64,000 bases of DNA, taken from assembly GCF_032118995.1 (NCBI RefSeq), contig NC_092666.1:14633950-14697949 (forward strand). Direction: 5' to 3'. Below are positions 37,001-46,236 of this stretch, in pieces. Below the pieces are notes generated by a model. That model was given only the letters and a program-made list of their open reading frames with translations. It was not told the origin of the DNA and made no database searches. The position numbers and the translations under genes are program-made. Origin of the DNA: Asterias amurensis. Taxonomy: Eukaryota; Echinodermata; Asteroidea; Forcipulatida; Asteriidae. Positions within the stretch are counted from its first letter, which is position 1; each line of letters begins with the position of its first letter.

Positions 37001-37331
37001 TGGCCAACATGAGGCTAGATAGCTCAGCTGGTAGAGGTCCCAGGTTGGACTACCACTTTCCCTTGTTCAACCAAATTTACCCAGTCAGGGGTGTGTTTTT
37101 GGGGTAGTAACCAATAACTGTTTCGGTTGATTTCGCCATTGGTAAATCAAGTCTGGCCAGTGGCGGAAACTGTAATTAGTTACGACCGCCAAAACGCGCT
37201 CCAGGTTTACGCTCTTACCTTTTGTCACCAGAAAAAATTCCCTTGTTTAAGGTTAAGTACATCATGGATAGAAAGAGGAACAGTATAGCAATTAGAAGGG
37301 TACACACAAAAGCTGTTTGGATGCTCTTCAT
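34099..37331 (-). CDS. Galactose-3-O-sulfotransferase family enzyme, three exons
   Basis: Exons on the minus strand: 37331-37219, 36371-35755, 34865-34099; 113+617+767 = 1497 nt, 498 residues, phases 2 and 1. Residues 1-26 are a type II signal anchor (MKSIQTAFVCTLLIAILFLF). A hydrophilic stem of about 130 residues has several NxS sites. The 5'-phosphosulfate-binding loop is KTHKTGGST at 179-187, and the 3'-phosphate motif RYPPKQFES starts at R260, with S268. The rest is the Gal3ST catalytic domain with NARSGMLIKQL and WNKIRQYG blocks. The family transfers sulfate from PAPS to the 3-OH of galactose on glycolipids or glycans in the Golgi. Paralogue number cannot be assigned. The stem is longer than in vertebrate Gal3STs (about 420-490 aa). 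Exon 1 carries only the membrane anchor, a common layout for Golgi enzymes. Confidence 0.9.
35053..35435. mobile_element. TTAA-ended MITE, family A
   Basis: In intron 2 of the sulfotransferase gene; left end TTAAAGACAGTGGACACAAT, right end decayed (ACACACAGTCCACTATTTTA). Confidence 0.8.
35455..35720. mobile_element. Family C MITE remnant
   Basis: Matches one arm (GTGTGGATCCTTGTTC, ACATCTTTCCAACCATA) and the end (CCAAGGCAACATGTCC...TTAA), with about 160 bp of unrelated DNA between. It lies in intron 2 of the sulfotransferase gene. Confidence 0.55.
36621..36727. repeat. Inverted repeat, arms of about 23 bp
   Basis: GGCAGCAGACTTACCAGGTA / TACCCGGTAAGTCTGCTGCC separated by about 60 bp, in intron 1 of the sulfotransferase gene. 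Confidence 0.65.
36935..37075 (+). mobile_element. tRNA-Lys-derived SINE
   Basis: GGCTTCTGACTGGCACCCC leader and TAGATAGCTCAGCTGGTAGA; truncated after the A box. In sulfotransferase intron 1. Confidence 0.6.
37088..37203. mobile_element. Family L-related inverted-repeat element
   Basis: GGGTGTGTTTTTGG at one end, CCAAAACGCGCTCC at the other, with inner arms AACTGTTTCGG / CGGAAACTGT. It ends 16 bp beyond the donor side of sulfotransferase exon 1 (37219). Confidence 0.55.
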
Positions 37332-37552
37332 TTTGGCTGCTAGACGTTCCCTGACGTTGGCCTGAAGATCAGAAGCCTCTGGATAACAACTCAAGATAAG
37401 GTAGTTCTCTAGAAAAGATAATCAGACAAGCAATGTCGCTCATCAGTTTTCCAGAAAGAGATGTGCACAAAAACACAAGAAATATTTATTCAAGGAATCA
37501 CCCAATTATTATTACTATTATTATCATGACATTACAACTATACTTCCATATT

Positions 37553-37622
37553 AGTTGCAATAACATAACCCTCCTCCCTCCCGACGGCGTAGGGAGGAGA
37601 CGGTTACGTTATCGCAACTATA
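37553..37622. repeat. Short hairpin element (GTTGCGATAACGTAACC type)
   Basis: AGTTGCAATAACATAACCCT / inverse GGTTACGTTATCGCAACT. Related hairpins at 28177-28245 and 47527-47600. Confidence 0.6.
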
Positions 37623-37941
37623 CTTCCTGATGGGCTAGGATTAGGAAGGCAAAAGCAAAGTATTTACTGTGGTCCGTTGACCTGCCTCCCCACATCTGAT
37701 TGTAAAAAACAAGTAAGAAAATGAGAAAGAAATAAAAAATATATTGTACAAAAAGATCTCCATGACATACCCATTGCGTTGGGTAAACAAACTAATCTGA
37801 AACAGCAAGCCATTCGTATTTAACTTAAATATTATATTAACTAACATTAACACTAATATTAATATTAGTTAATATATTTTTTTATTAATATTAGTTAATA
37901 TATTTAAGGTAAATACGAACGGCTTGCCGTTTCATGTTTTG

Positions 37942-38324
37942 TTAAAGCCAGTGGACACTTTCGGTAAACAGTAATGTCCAAGGCAAGGCCCACACTTCGT
38001 GTATCACAACTTCTAAATAAAATAACAAACCTGTGTAAATTTAGGCTCAATCAGTCATCGGAGTTGGGAGAAAATAACGGGAAAAACCCACCCTTGTTTC
38101 AGCACATTTCGCCATGTCATGACATGTGTTTACTATAAATCCGTAATTCTCGATGTCGAGAATTGATAATTGTTTTAATGTTTTCTCAAAAAGTAAAGCA
38201 TTTCATGGAATAATATTTCAAGAGAAGTCTTTTACCATTACCTTCTGTAAACCCTGTAAACTATTTGTAAATCTGTGAACTTTTTTTTTTTTTTTTCTGA
38301 ACCGGAAGGGTCCAATGGCTTTAA
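37942..38324. mobile_element. TTAA-ended MITE, family B
   Basis: The longest family B copy; ends TTAAAGCCAGTGGACACTTT and AGGGTCCAATGGCTTTAA, with a T-run at about 38280-38297. Confidence 0.82.
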
Positions 38325-38887
38325 CACATGTTTTGTTTAAATCCAAAGATTCATAATAATTATTTACAATGATACTTCCGAACTTGAATTCTGGTACCCG
38401 GTCTACCCAAAGACTAGAGTAGAGGTGGGTTCTTTCTCTATGGTCTACCACCATGGGTCTACTCTACCCGGCCGTGTATGCGACCCGAAACCCGGCCCCG
38501 AAACGTACGTGTACACACCCGGTTGATCATGTTGATATCCCGTACTGTAGTGTAGTGTTAGCCTATCCAACTTGATTCCAAATCCTAGCTCTGATTTTAT
38601 AAAAAGTTAGTTTTTTTAGGGCTTGCCCATTCTTTAAACCATTTTCTATGTTTATTCTTTGTTGAATAATTGTTATTATATCAACTCACCTACTACATGT
38701 TCATATTACTACATTCTGATGAAGTCTTTCAAGAAAGGTTGTATTCTCGAAAGTTTTACAACGCTCGTTGATGTAAAAAAAAAAATGTGTCAACGTCGTT
38801 AAAAAGTTAGAAAGCCAAAATAGCCCCCTCTTGTGTTCACAAAAGTTATTTTGAAGAAAGTACAAGAAGCTGCACATCATCATCATT

Positions 38888-39098
38888 AGACCCAGTAACG
38901 GGGGCGCTGTACTCCTTTTAAACAATTTTTGACTTCATCTGTCGTACTAGCTAGTACGACAGATGAAGTCAAAAATTGTTTAAAAGGGGCGCTGTACTCC
39001 TTTTAAACAATTTTTGACTTCATCTGTCGTACTAGCTAGTACGACAGATGAAGTCAAAAATTGTTTAAAAGGAGTACAGCGCCCCAGTTACTGGGTCT
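38888..39098. repeat. Double perfect palindrome
   Basis: Two consecutive hairpins with identical arms (CCTTTTAAACAATTTTTGAC ... centre GTACTAG/CTAGTAC), enclosed by inverted AGACCCAGTAAC / GTTACTGGGTCT. Arms are perfect or nearly so, implying a recent or actively corrected structure. Confidence 0.85.
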
Positions 39099-39497
39099 AC
39101 ATCATCATCATTATTTGAAAGTAATTAATAAAGGTTGTTTTTAAATCCTTCGGGTGCTACCTTTTTTGTTGACCAGTTTATGTTTACCTGAGTGTTTTTA
39201 CCAATGAAATAATATGTCTTATTGAAATTAATAAATCAATGAAATTGGCGGGCCCTACCCCCACCCCCCCCCCCCTGCCCCCACACCCTGGTCGCATTTT
39301 TTCCCCCACTGTAGGCCTACACCAACACTACCACTAGTGTTTTTCAATGATCTTTTTCGTCTAAATCGATTCAAAAAAGGGGATCTTTAATAACATAAGG
39401 ACATTTTTTTTTAAGACGGCAATTAAACATAATTATAATACAGAAAACAAATTACCCCGGGACCCTCACACATATAAACACAGCCATCCCTCCCTGG

Positions 39498-40267
39498 TTA
39501 AAGATGCTATGTCAGATTTTTGGCCCCAAACATTAAAGGAACACGTTGCCTTGGATCGGACGAGTTGGTCTATAAAAAACGTTTGTAACCGGTTTTTTAT
39601 AAATGCATATGGTTGGAAAGATGTTTTAAAAGTAGAACAATGATCCACACAAGTTTGCCTCGAAATTGCGTGGTTTTCCTTTGACTGTGCGAACTTACAC
39701 GGTCGGCCATTTATGGGAGTCAAAAATTTGACTCCCATAAATGGCCGACCGTGTTTAGTTGACGAGGTAAAAGGAAAACCGTGCAATTTTGAGGCAAACT
39801 TGTGTGGATCATTGTATTCTACTTTTAAAACATCTTTCCAACCATATGCGTTTTATAAAAAACGGTTACAAACCCTTTTTATAGACCAACTCGTCCGATC
39901 CAAGGCAACGTGTTCCTTTAAAAAATAGTTTTTTTTTGAGTGAATGATTATTTCAAAGAGTATCACCCGCTCTAACGGAAAAAGTTAACTTTTACTTTTA
40001 ATGGTCAGGAACCATGACAAAAGTTTAAAACGTTTCTTATATTCTTATAAAACAACTAAGAATTGGTCACGGGATATAATTGTCGGGATCCCGACAAAAA
40101 CTAATTTTGAGCACTTTATTTCACTGCTACTAATAATTGGCAGACTTTTCCGAGCAATGGCTCAATATGAAGGCTTGTAACTTTCTCGACCCCCATCAAA
40201 ATACCTATTGAATTTTGAATCAAAATTTTTGGGTCAAATCAGCCAAAAATCTGACATAGCATCTTTA
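39498..40267. mobile_element. Family D copy 2, split by a family C insertion
   Basis: Same ends as 9526-9840, in the opposite orientation, interrupted at 39533-39921. The flanks (CCCCAAACA and AAAATAG) match copy 1 across its TTAA. Confidence 0.85.
39533..39921. mobile_element. TTAA-flanked palindromic MITE, family C copy 1
   Basis: A 389-bp near-perfect palindrome with arms of about 190 bp meeting near 39727. The ends are TTAAAGGAACACGTTGCC and its inverse. It is inserted inside family D copy 2. Confidence 0.85.
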
Positions 40268-40981
40268 ATGTTTTCACTCACCAAACTTCATTCCAATTCT
40301 TGATCTCGGCAAAGCATGGAACGAAGCACACACCACACCACTCCCTTTTGGTAGGCCTACCTCCTCTAATTAATAAGGACAGCAGTCTGTACTTACTCTC
40401 TATGCTCGAAACGGAACGCTGTGTCACAAAGTCAGTGCAGTGGATATTTCTCGACCTTGCCCCCCCCCCCCCCACCCAAGTCGATGACAACATTATTATT
40501 GGGGCCAGATGTAAAAATTTCAAGTAAAAATATTGTTGTTACAAAAAAATGCGTCAAACCGCCGGGCTCTTTTCAGCAGAGTCAACACGCCCTCAACAGA
40601 GATTTCACTGGTTATATCCTGCAGGCGCATTCTTTCGTCCTAACATCTGTTTATAATTTTAATTATTACCGAATGATCAATCGAAGATCGATTTTTCAAG
40701 AGAGGGCAGGTGGTCGACCCATTGAATCTACGTGGTGTTTTTTTTTTAACTCATAAAGAATTTTAGAAAGTTGGGGGAAAACCTCCCAATATAATTTTAA
40801 TTTACCTGACTTTCTACTTCTTCTTTTTTCATTTTTAAGCCAAAATTTGATAAAAGTTCTGGACTTACCCCTTTTTTATGTGATTTTTTCCAAATTCGAT
40901 AAAAATGATGGACTTACACCTTATGATTGTTTTCCTTTTTAGGCCAAAATTTGATAAAAACGCTGGACTTACCCCTTGTGA

Positions 40982-41270
<289 letters not shown>

Positions 41271-41271
41271 C

Positions 41272-41337
41272 GGCACGTTAAACCGGAGGTCGTTGGTTCA
41301 AATCCCGCTCCAGTCAATTTTTCTTTGTTCAATCCTA
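41272..41337 (+). mobile_element. SINE tail fragment (tRNA-Lys family)
   Basis: AACCGGAGGTCGTTGGTTCA ... CAGTCAATTTTTCTTTGTTC, directly after the (TTA)n array and beside the Penelope 3' end. Confidence 0.55.
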
Positions 41338-41428
41338 AATCATTTAAAAATGTACCCAGTCAGTTTCCCTTGTGGTTTATTATTTGATATATATAGATAT
41401 ATATATATATATATAATGAATAGGGTAG

Positions 41429-41472
41429 ATGGCCTTAGCTTTCGATCCAAACCGGACCTTCTTCAGAGGCAT
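41429..41472 (-). ncRNA. Hammerhead ribozyme candidate, minimal type I, Penelope-associated
   Basis: On the minus strand: stem I 5' strand ATGCCT, core CTGAAGA (fits CUGANGA), stem II GGTCC/GGATC with loop GGTTT, core GAAA, a helix III reduced to palindromic A-GC-T, cleavage base A (41436), then AGGCCAT closing stem I with one bulged C. Hammerheads with tiny helix III are known from Penelope-like elements and can act as dimers. Activity is inference. Confidence 0.7.
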
Positions 41473-41957
41473 AAAACAAGTACAAACAAATACATATCCA
41501 TTTATAGAAAAAGAGAGGGGGAAAGGGATTGAGGAAAGGATCCAAAAGAAGCGGGAAAATAACAGCCAATCAAAGTTTCTATTTCAGAGACAATGTGTGG
41601 CTGTGAACCAATGGGAGTAGAGTGGCGAGGACAAAGGATGTTTAGAATGAAAGGATGGGTTACTGGACCATAAAAGTGGTAAATGTAATGTTCGACAACA
41701 ATGCCGGACAACATGAAAGGGTAGGATTAGAGAGCAAGTTGCATCATGATGCAACTAACAATGGTCAATTAATAAGAATAGCAAGATCAAAGGTATGATG
41801 ATTTTCATGTGGAAAAAGAGGGGGGGGGGGTTACTTACATCAGATAGTTACAGTGATGAATTTATAAAAACAACTTTAAACAAGATTAATTTATACTTAA
41901 TGAATATATACAACATATAAGTTCTTAGGCCGAAGTGAAGTGGAGGGTAATGAGAAG

Positions 41958-42327
41958 TTATTTAACACCAGTGTTTATGTTAAGTCCAAAGGGTTTGACT
42001 GTTTTGAGTTGGTGAATCCAGTGTGATTCTCTATTCTTGCGGTGTGTGTCATCACCATTGCAAGCTTCAATCACCAGAAGTTCAACATCACTAACACTAT
42101 GATTTGGGCTGTTAAAGTGGATAGAGACTGGGTACGGTTTCTTAGTCTTTATGGAAGAGACATGATTCGCAAAGCGAAGACTAAGTTTGGTCTTAGTCTC
42201 TCCCACATATTGTAGCCCACATCTCGTACATGATATGACATAGACTACATTAGACGTGCTACATTCAGAGTCGGTCTTGATGTTGTATGAAGAGCCAGTG
42301 GTATGACTCTTCACCTTGAGTGAGGGC
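41958..42327 (-). pseudogene. Penelope-like GIY-YIG endonuclease domain
   Basis: Contains VVYVISCTRCGLQYVGET (the GIY-YIG core with the Cys pair usual in this group), the Arg of LSLRFANH, and the catalytic Glu in NRESHWIHQL, ending NINTGVK. The frame itself is open, but it is cut off from the RT by the MITE at 42328-42717. Confidence 0.88.
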
Positions 42328-42717
42328 TTAAAGGAATACGTTGCCTTGGATCGGTCGAGTTGGTCTTTGAAAAGCGTTTGTAACCGTTTTTTATAAAATG
42401 CATATGGGTAGAAAGATGTTGTAAAAGTAGAATACAATGATCCACACAAACATGCCTCGAAATTGCGTGGTTTTCCTTTTACCTCGTCGACTAACACGTC
42501 GGCCATTTATGGGGGTCAAAATTTTGACTCCCACAAATGGCCGACCATGTTAGTTCGCACAGTAGAAGGAAAACCACGCAATTTCGAGGCAAACTTGTGT
42601 GGATCATTGTATTTTACTTTTATAACATCTTTCCAACCATATGCATTTTATAAAAAACGGTTACAAACGCTTTTGTTTTGACCAACTCGTCCGATCCAAG
42701 GCAACGTGTTCCTTTAA
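42328..42717. mobile_element. TTAA-flanked palindromic MITE, family C copy 2, in Penelope
   Basis: Same palindrome as 39533-39921, inserted between the codons for LHIK and PSLK of the Penelope frame. Removing it with one TTAA leaves the frame continuous. Confidence 0.88.
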
Positions 42718-44511
42718 TGTGCAGACACGTTCTGCATTTGGAACGGGTACATTTGTGACAGCCCAGTATATCTGTCGGGGGTTGTGTTTGGACTGTACCT
42801 GGGGGAAGTTTGGCCCTGACTAGTACATGTATGTCACCAAGGTTCTTAGGGCGGCGGAATGCAACCATGGGAACCTCGGGGATTGCTGAGTGTAACCTGC
42901 TGGAGGAGTGAAGTATAGGCATGTTATTATTGAGAATTGAGGGAAGTTTGGGTAGTTTGGGGTGGAAGGTGGTGACCAAAGCAACTCTATCGGTCGGAGC
43001 TTTTTTAGCTCCCGTGTTAGTCAACAGAGTATGACGAGGTACGTTGAGAGCCCTGTTGATAGCAAGTTGGACCCTACGTTCGCTGTGTCCCCTAGATACA
43101 AGGTGTTTCCTTAGCTCTGATGAGCGCCTCTTGTACAGGGTATCTGTGGAACAGATACGTTTGATGCGTAAGGCCTGACTGTAAGCAATTGCCTTCTTAC
43201 AGTGACTAGGGTGACAGCTATTGGAGAGAAGGTACTGGTGGGTGTCGGTGGGTTTACTGTAAACATCTGTGACAAGGCCATTAGGAGACTTGGTTATTGT
43301 CACATCTAGAAAGTTCACACTGGTGAGAGATTGTTCGGTAGTGAACTTTATGGTGGGGTGAAATGAGTTGATATGGTTAATAAACTCATCCAAGCTGTCT
43401 TGGTCACCACACCAGATGGAGAAAATATCATCAATAAATCTCCACCAAGCTAGTGGTCGGTTGGGGGCGGGGCGGAGGACAGGAGTCTGTCCTCCAACTG
43501 AGACATGAATAGGTTAGCATATGAGGGTGCCATTTTGGTACCCATGGCAGTACCCTGTACCTGTAGAAAATGCCTGTCAGAAAATGTGAAATTATTCTTC
43601 ATTAGAATGTGGCTCATGAGTTCCTTTATATGACTCACTGAGGGGCGGGACTGATTACTAGCATTGAGGGCAGAGACACATGCACGCATGCCTTCATGAT
43701 GGGGTATGTTAGTATACAGTGATGAAACATCAAAAGTAACCAAAATAGCAGAGTCAGGTATTTGGTGCTTGACCTCATCTAGTTTGTGGAGAAAGTCTTT
43801 GGTATCCTTGATGAAGGAAGGAATACGGCAGACTAAGGGTTTGAGGAAGCTATCGACAAACTCAGAAATGCGCTCTGTGGGGCTACCATTCCCAGATACA
43901 ATAGGTCTCCCCGGGTTATTGGGCTTGTGTATCTTAGGTAGAAGGTAGAACCTTGCTGTACGGGGGTCATGTGGGAGGAGATAGTTAAATGTATCTTTCT
44001 CAATGCCATTGGCATTATAAATCCTAACCAGGGTGTCACTGATATCTTGGGAGAAAGATTCAGTGGGGTCAGAAGCACATTCAATGTAATGATCAGTGTT
44101 ACTGAGCTGTCTGAGGCCCTCAGCAATGTAGTCATGTGTGTTCATGACTACAACTGCGGACCCCTTGTCAGCCCGTTTAATCACTATGTCTGGTGATTGG
44201 CGGAGCTGTGTAAGGGCGTGTCGCTCATCTTGGGGGAGGTTATTGGGAGTAGGGGTACTGGGGGCCTTAAGAACCTCGGAGTTAACCGAATTGATGTATG
44301 TCTCTAGAAACACATCTCGGTTCTTAGGGGGTACCCAAGTACTCTTTTCCTTGAAGCGGTTGCGGGGAATGGGTTGGGTCTCCACAGATGACTCGTCATC
44401 CATAGAGGGGTCTACATGAAAGTATTCACGTAGGCGTAACCTACGATTGAATTGGGCCATGTCCTGTTGGAAAAGAAGTTGGTTATAGGTTCTCTGGGTG
44501 TGGGGCAAAAC
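42718..44511 (-). pseudogene. Penelope-like reverse transcriptase
   Basis: Finger motifs are IKRADKGSAVVVM and KIHKPNNPGRPIVSG. Motif A is FDVSSLYTNIP, motif B QGTAMGTKMAPSYANLF, and the catalytic motif C FIDDIF (about 43440-43425). The frame stops at 43450 but the catalytic motif lies in another frame, so about one base has been lost in the C-run at 43455-43470. The downstream thumb/linker reads to LHIK at the second MITE. As it stands it cannot encode an intact enzyme. Confidence 0.88.
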
Positions 44512-44904
44512 TTAAAGGAACACGTTGCCTTGGATCGGACGAGTTGGTCAAAACAAAAGCGTTTGTAACCGTTTTTTATAAAATGCATATGGGTAGAAAA
44601 AAGATGTTGTAAAAGTAGAATACAATGATCCACACAAGTTTGCCTCGAAATTGCGTGGTTTTCCTTCTACTGTGCGAACTAACACGGTCGGCCATTTAAG
44701 GGAGTCAAAATTTTGACCCCCATAAATGGCCGACGTGTTAGTCGACGAGGTAAACGGAAAACCACGCAATTTCGAGGCATGTTTGTGTGGATCATTGTAT
44801 TCTACTTTTACAACATCTTTCTACCCATATGCATTTTATAAAAATTGGTTACAAACGCTTTTCAAAGACCAACTCGACCGATCCAAGGCAACGTGTTCCT
44901 TTAA
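44512..44904. mobile_element. TTAA-flanked palindromic MITE, family C copy 3, in Penelope
   Basis: Third family C copy, inserted inside the LSRGLK/FCPTP motif of the Penelope N-terminal region, again at TTAA and frame-neutral on removal. Confidence 0.88.
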
Positions 44905-45470
44905 GACCCCTTGAGAGGAGTTTAACCTGTGGGTCAGTAAGGACCATGTCAGACAGGTTAACTACAGTATTGGTCTCTGGCGACCTAACAGTAGGGGGAG
45001 CAATGCTGGCTCTCTTACTGTGGAAACGTCTATGGGTGTGTTTCTTATGGTTAGCCAGGACATTCATACGTTTCTTGTTCTGTGTTTCCATTAGGGTGGA
45101 CCTTAAGTGTTTGACGTTACATAGTATGGTATCTTGTAACTGTTCAAACTCTTCAATGGAACATGACTCCTGGAGTTGAGACTCAGTGTCTGTATTCAAG
45201 CAACTGGTTATCAATGAATTGTTGGCATTGATTTTCCAGCAACTTGATCAAACGGAAAGACGTATTAGTGAGTGTCTTGTTCCATTTCTTCAAAAAGGAT
45301 GGGTCAAGGTCCCCAAAGGAAGGGGTACACTTGATCTGTAGGCCTTTGGGAATGATACGGGACAAACGATAAAAATGGTAGTTATCAAGATGTGACATGT
45401 AACGGGTGTTCTTTTCCTTAAGCTTACGAAGCTTGCGGAAAATGCACTTGGTGTCGGGAGCAAGTGCCAT
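44905..45470 (-). pseudogene. Penelope-like element, N-terminal part of the polyprotein
   Basis: Two overlapping frames (from 45470 and from about 45214) belong to one ancestral frame broken by a shift near 45200. The region is Lys/Arg-rich and ends LLSRGLK at the TTAA where the MITE sits. The expected continuation, FCPTPRE, resumes at 44511. That motif is characteristic of the Penelope N-terminal domain. Confidence 0.75.
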
Positions 45471-45695
45471 AATGGTAGGGGGAATACAGTGAAGGGGAAA
45501 TTGTTAAATCATACCTGTGGAGAGAACGGGTTATAAATCCTGTACAAAATTGATTATTAATTAACAGACGTGAAAGAAAAAAGTAAAAAAACCTGCAAAT
45601 AAATGGGGTTAACAAGGCCCTGTAAAAGAACGTGTTAAACATGCAAAAATTAAATTATGTACAAACCTGTAAAGAAAAAAAGGGGTTAACACATA

Positions 45696-45729
<34 letters not shown>

Positions 45730-45765
45730 TTTTTTTGGGGGGGGGGCTTCCCCATCATGCGATCT

Positions 45766-46203
45766 TTAAGTGTTACGTAACATCATGGGACACACCCCTA
45801 GCTCTTTATTTATCCACAGATTGGATGATGAACTCTTTATCTCAAAATCCATAAGATAATCTGGTCCTTGCTTTTTGGTGACCACCATTTTGTTTTTCAA
45901 TCTCTCTAAGTCTAATGTTGTTGGACCAGTCATAGTTTCATCACTGACCGACTGTTTGCGATACGACTCATTTTCAGCAAAATCACCTCCAAGTTTTTCA
46001 ACACACTTTTTATTTTGTTGAAAGCCCGCCCTCAAGTGCTGAGATGAATTTCGGTGAGGTACGTATCTTCGCCACATAAACATTTCCACCAGGTACATTT
46101 CTAACTCATGCAGGAACAAGTGCCGAATTTCTGTAGTATGCATCACTGAACAAACATTGTTGGTCGCTTTTGTCCCCCACCCAACTCGTGCAAACAACGA
46201 CAT
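45766..46203 (-). CDS. Unrecognised 145-codon ORF, divergent to the GLB1L gene
   Basis: Open from ATG 46203 (MSLFARVGWG, G at -3) to a stop at 45766. The protein is mixed alpha-type with a WRRYVPHRNSSQHLRAG stretch, acidic and basic segments, and no signal peptide or repeats. The composition looks like real protein rather than simple repeat. Its start lies 33 bp from the divergent GLB1L start, so the two would share one promoter. An AATAAA (plus TTTATT near 45806) lies inside the 3' end of the frame, and a T/A homopolymer follows. I do not recognise the family. There is a faint, unverified positional likeness to the N-terminal region of NEPRO-type proteins. It could be a first exon, a complete small gene, or a chance frame. 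Confidence 0.4.
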   Translation of the reverse strand: MSLFARVGWGTKATNNVCSVMHTTEIRHLFLHELEMYLVEMFMWRRYVPHRNSSQHLRAGFQQNKKCVEKLGGDFAENESYRKQSVSDETMTGPTTLDLERLKNKMVVTKKQGPDYLMDFEIKSSSSNLWINKELGVCPMMLRNT

Positions 46204-46236
46204 TCCCGGACAGTTTGGTGAACTGTGACCCGGAGA

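Larger units (their letters stand above)
41420..45480 (-). mobile_element. Penelope-like retroelement, decayed, with two nested MITEs
   Basis: From 5' to 3' on the minus strand: an N-terminal region (45470-44905), reverse transcriptase (44511-42718), GIY-YIG endonuclease (42327-41958), a 3' region and a hammerhead ribozyme candidate (41472-41429). RT plus GIY-YIG in one frame defines the Penelope group. Damage: frameshifts near 45200 and 43460, and palindromic insertions at 42328-42717 and 44512-44904. No second terminal copy is visible upstream, so the 5' end is probably truncated near 45480-45690. Confidence 0.9.

Noticed and set aside
46225-46236. GLB1L start at 46225
   Set aside because: The codon there is GTG; the first ATG in frame is 46237, with better context.
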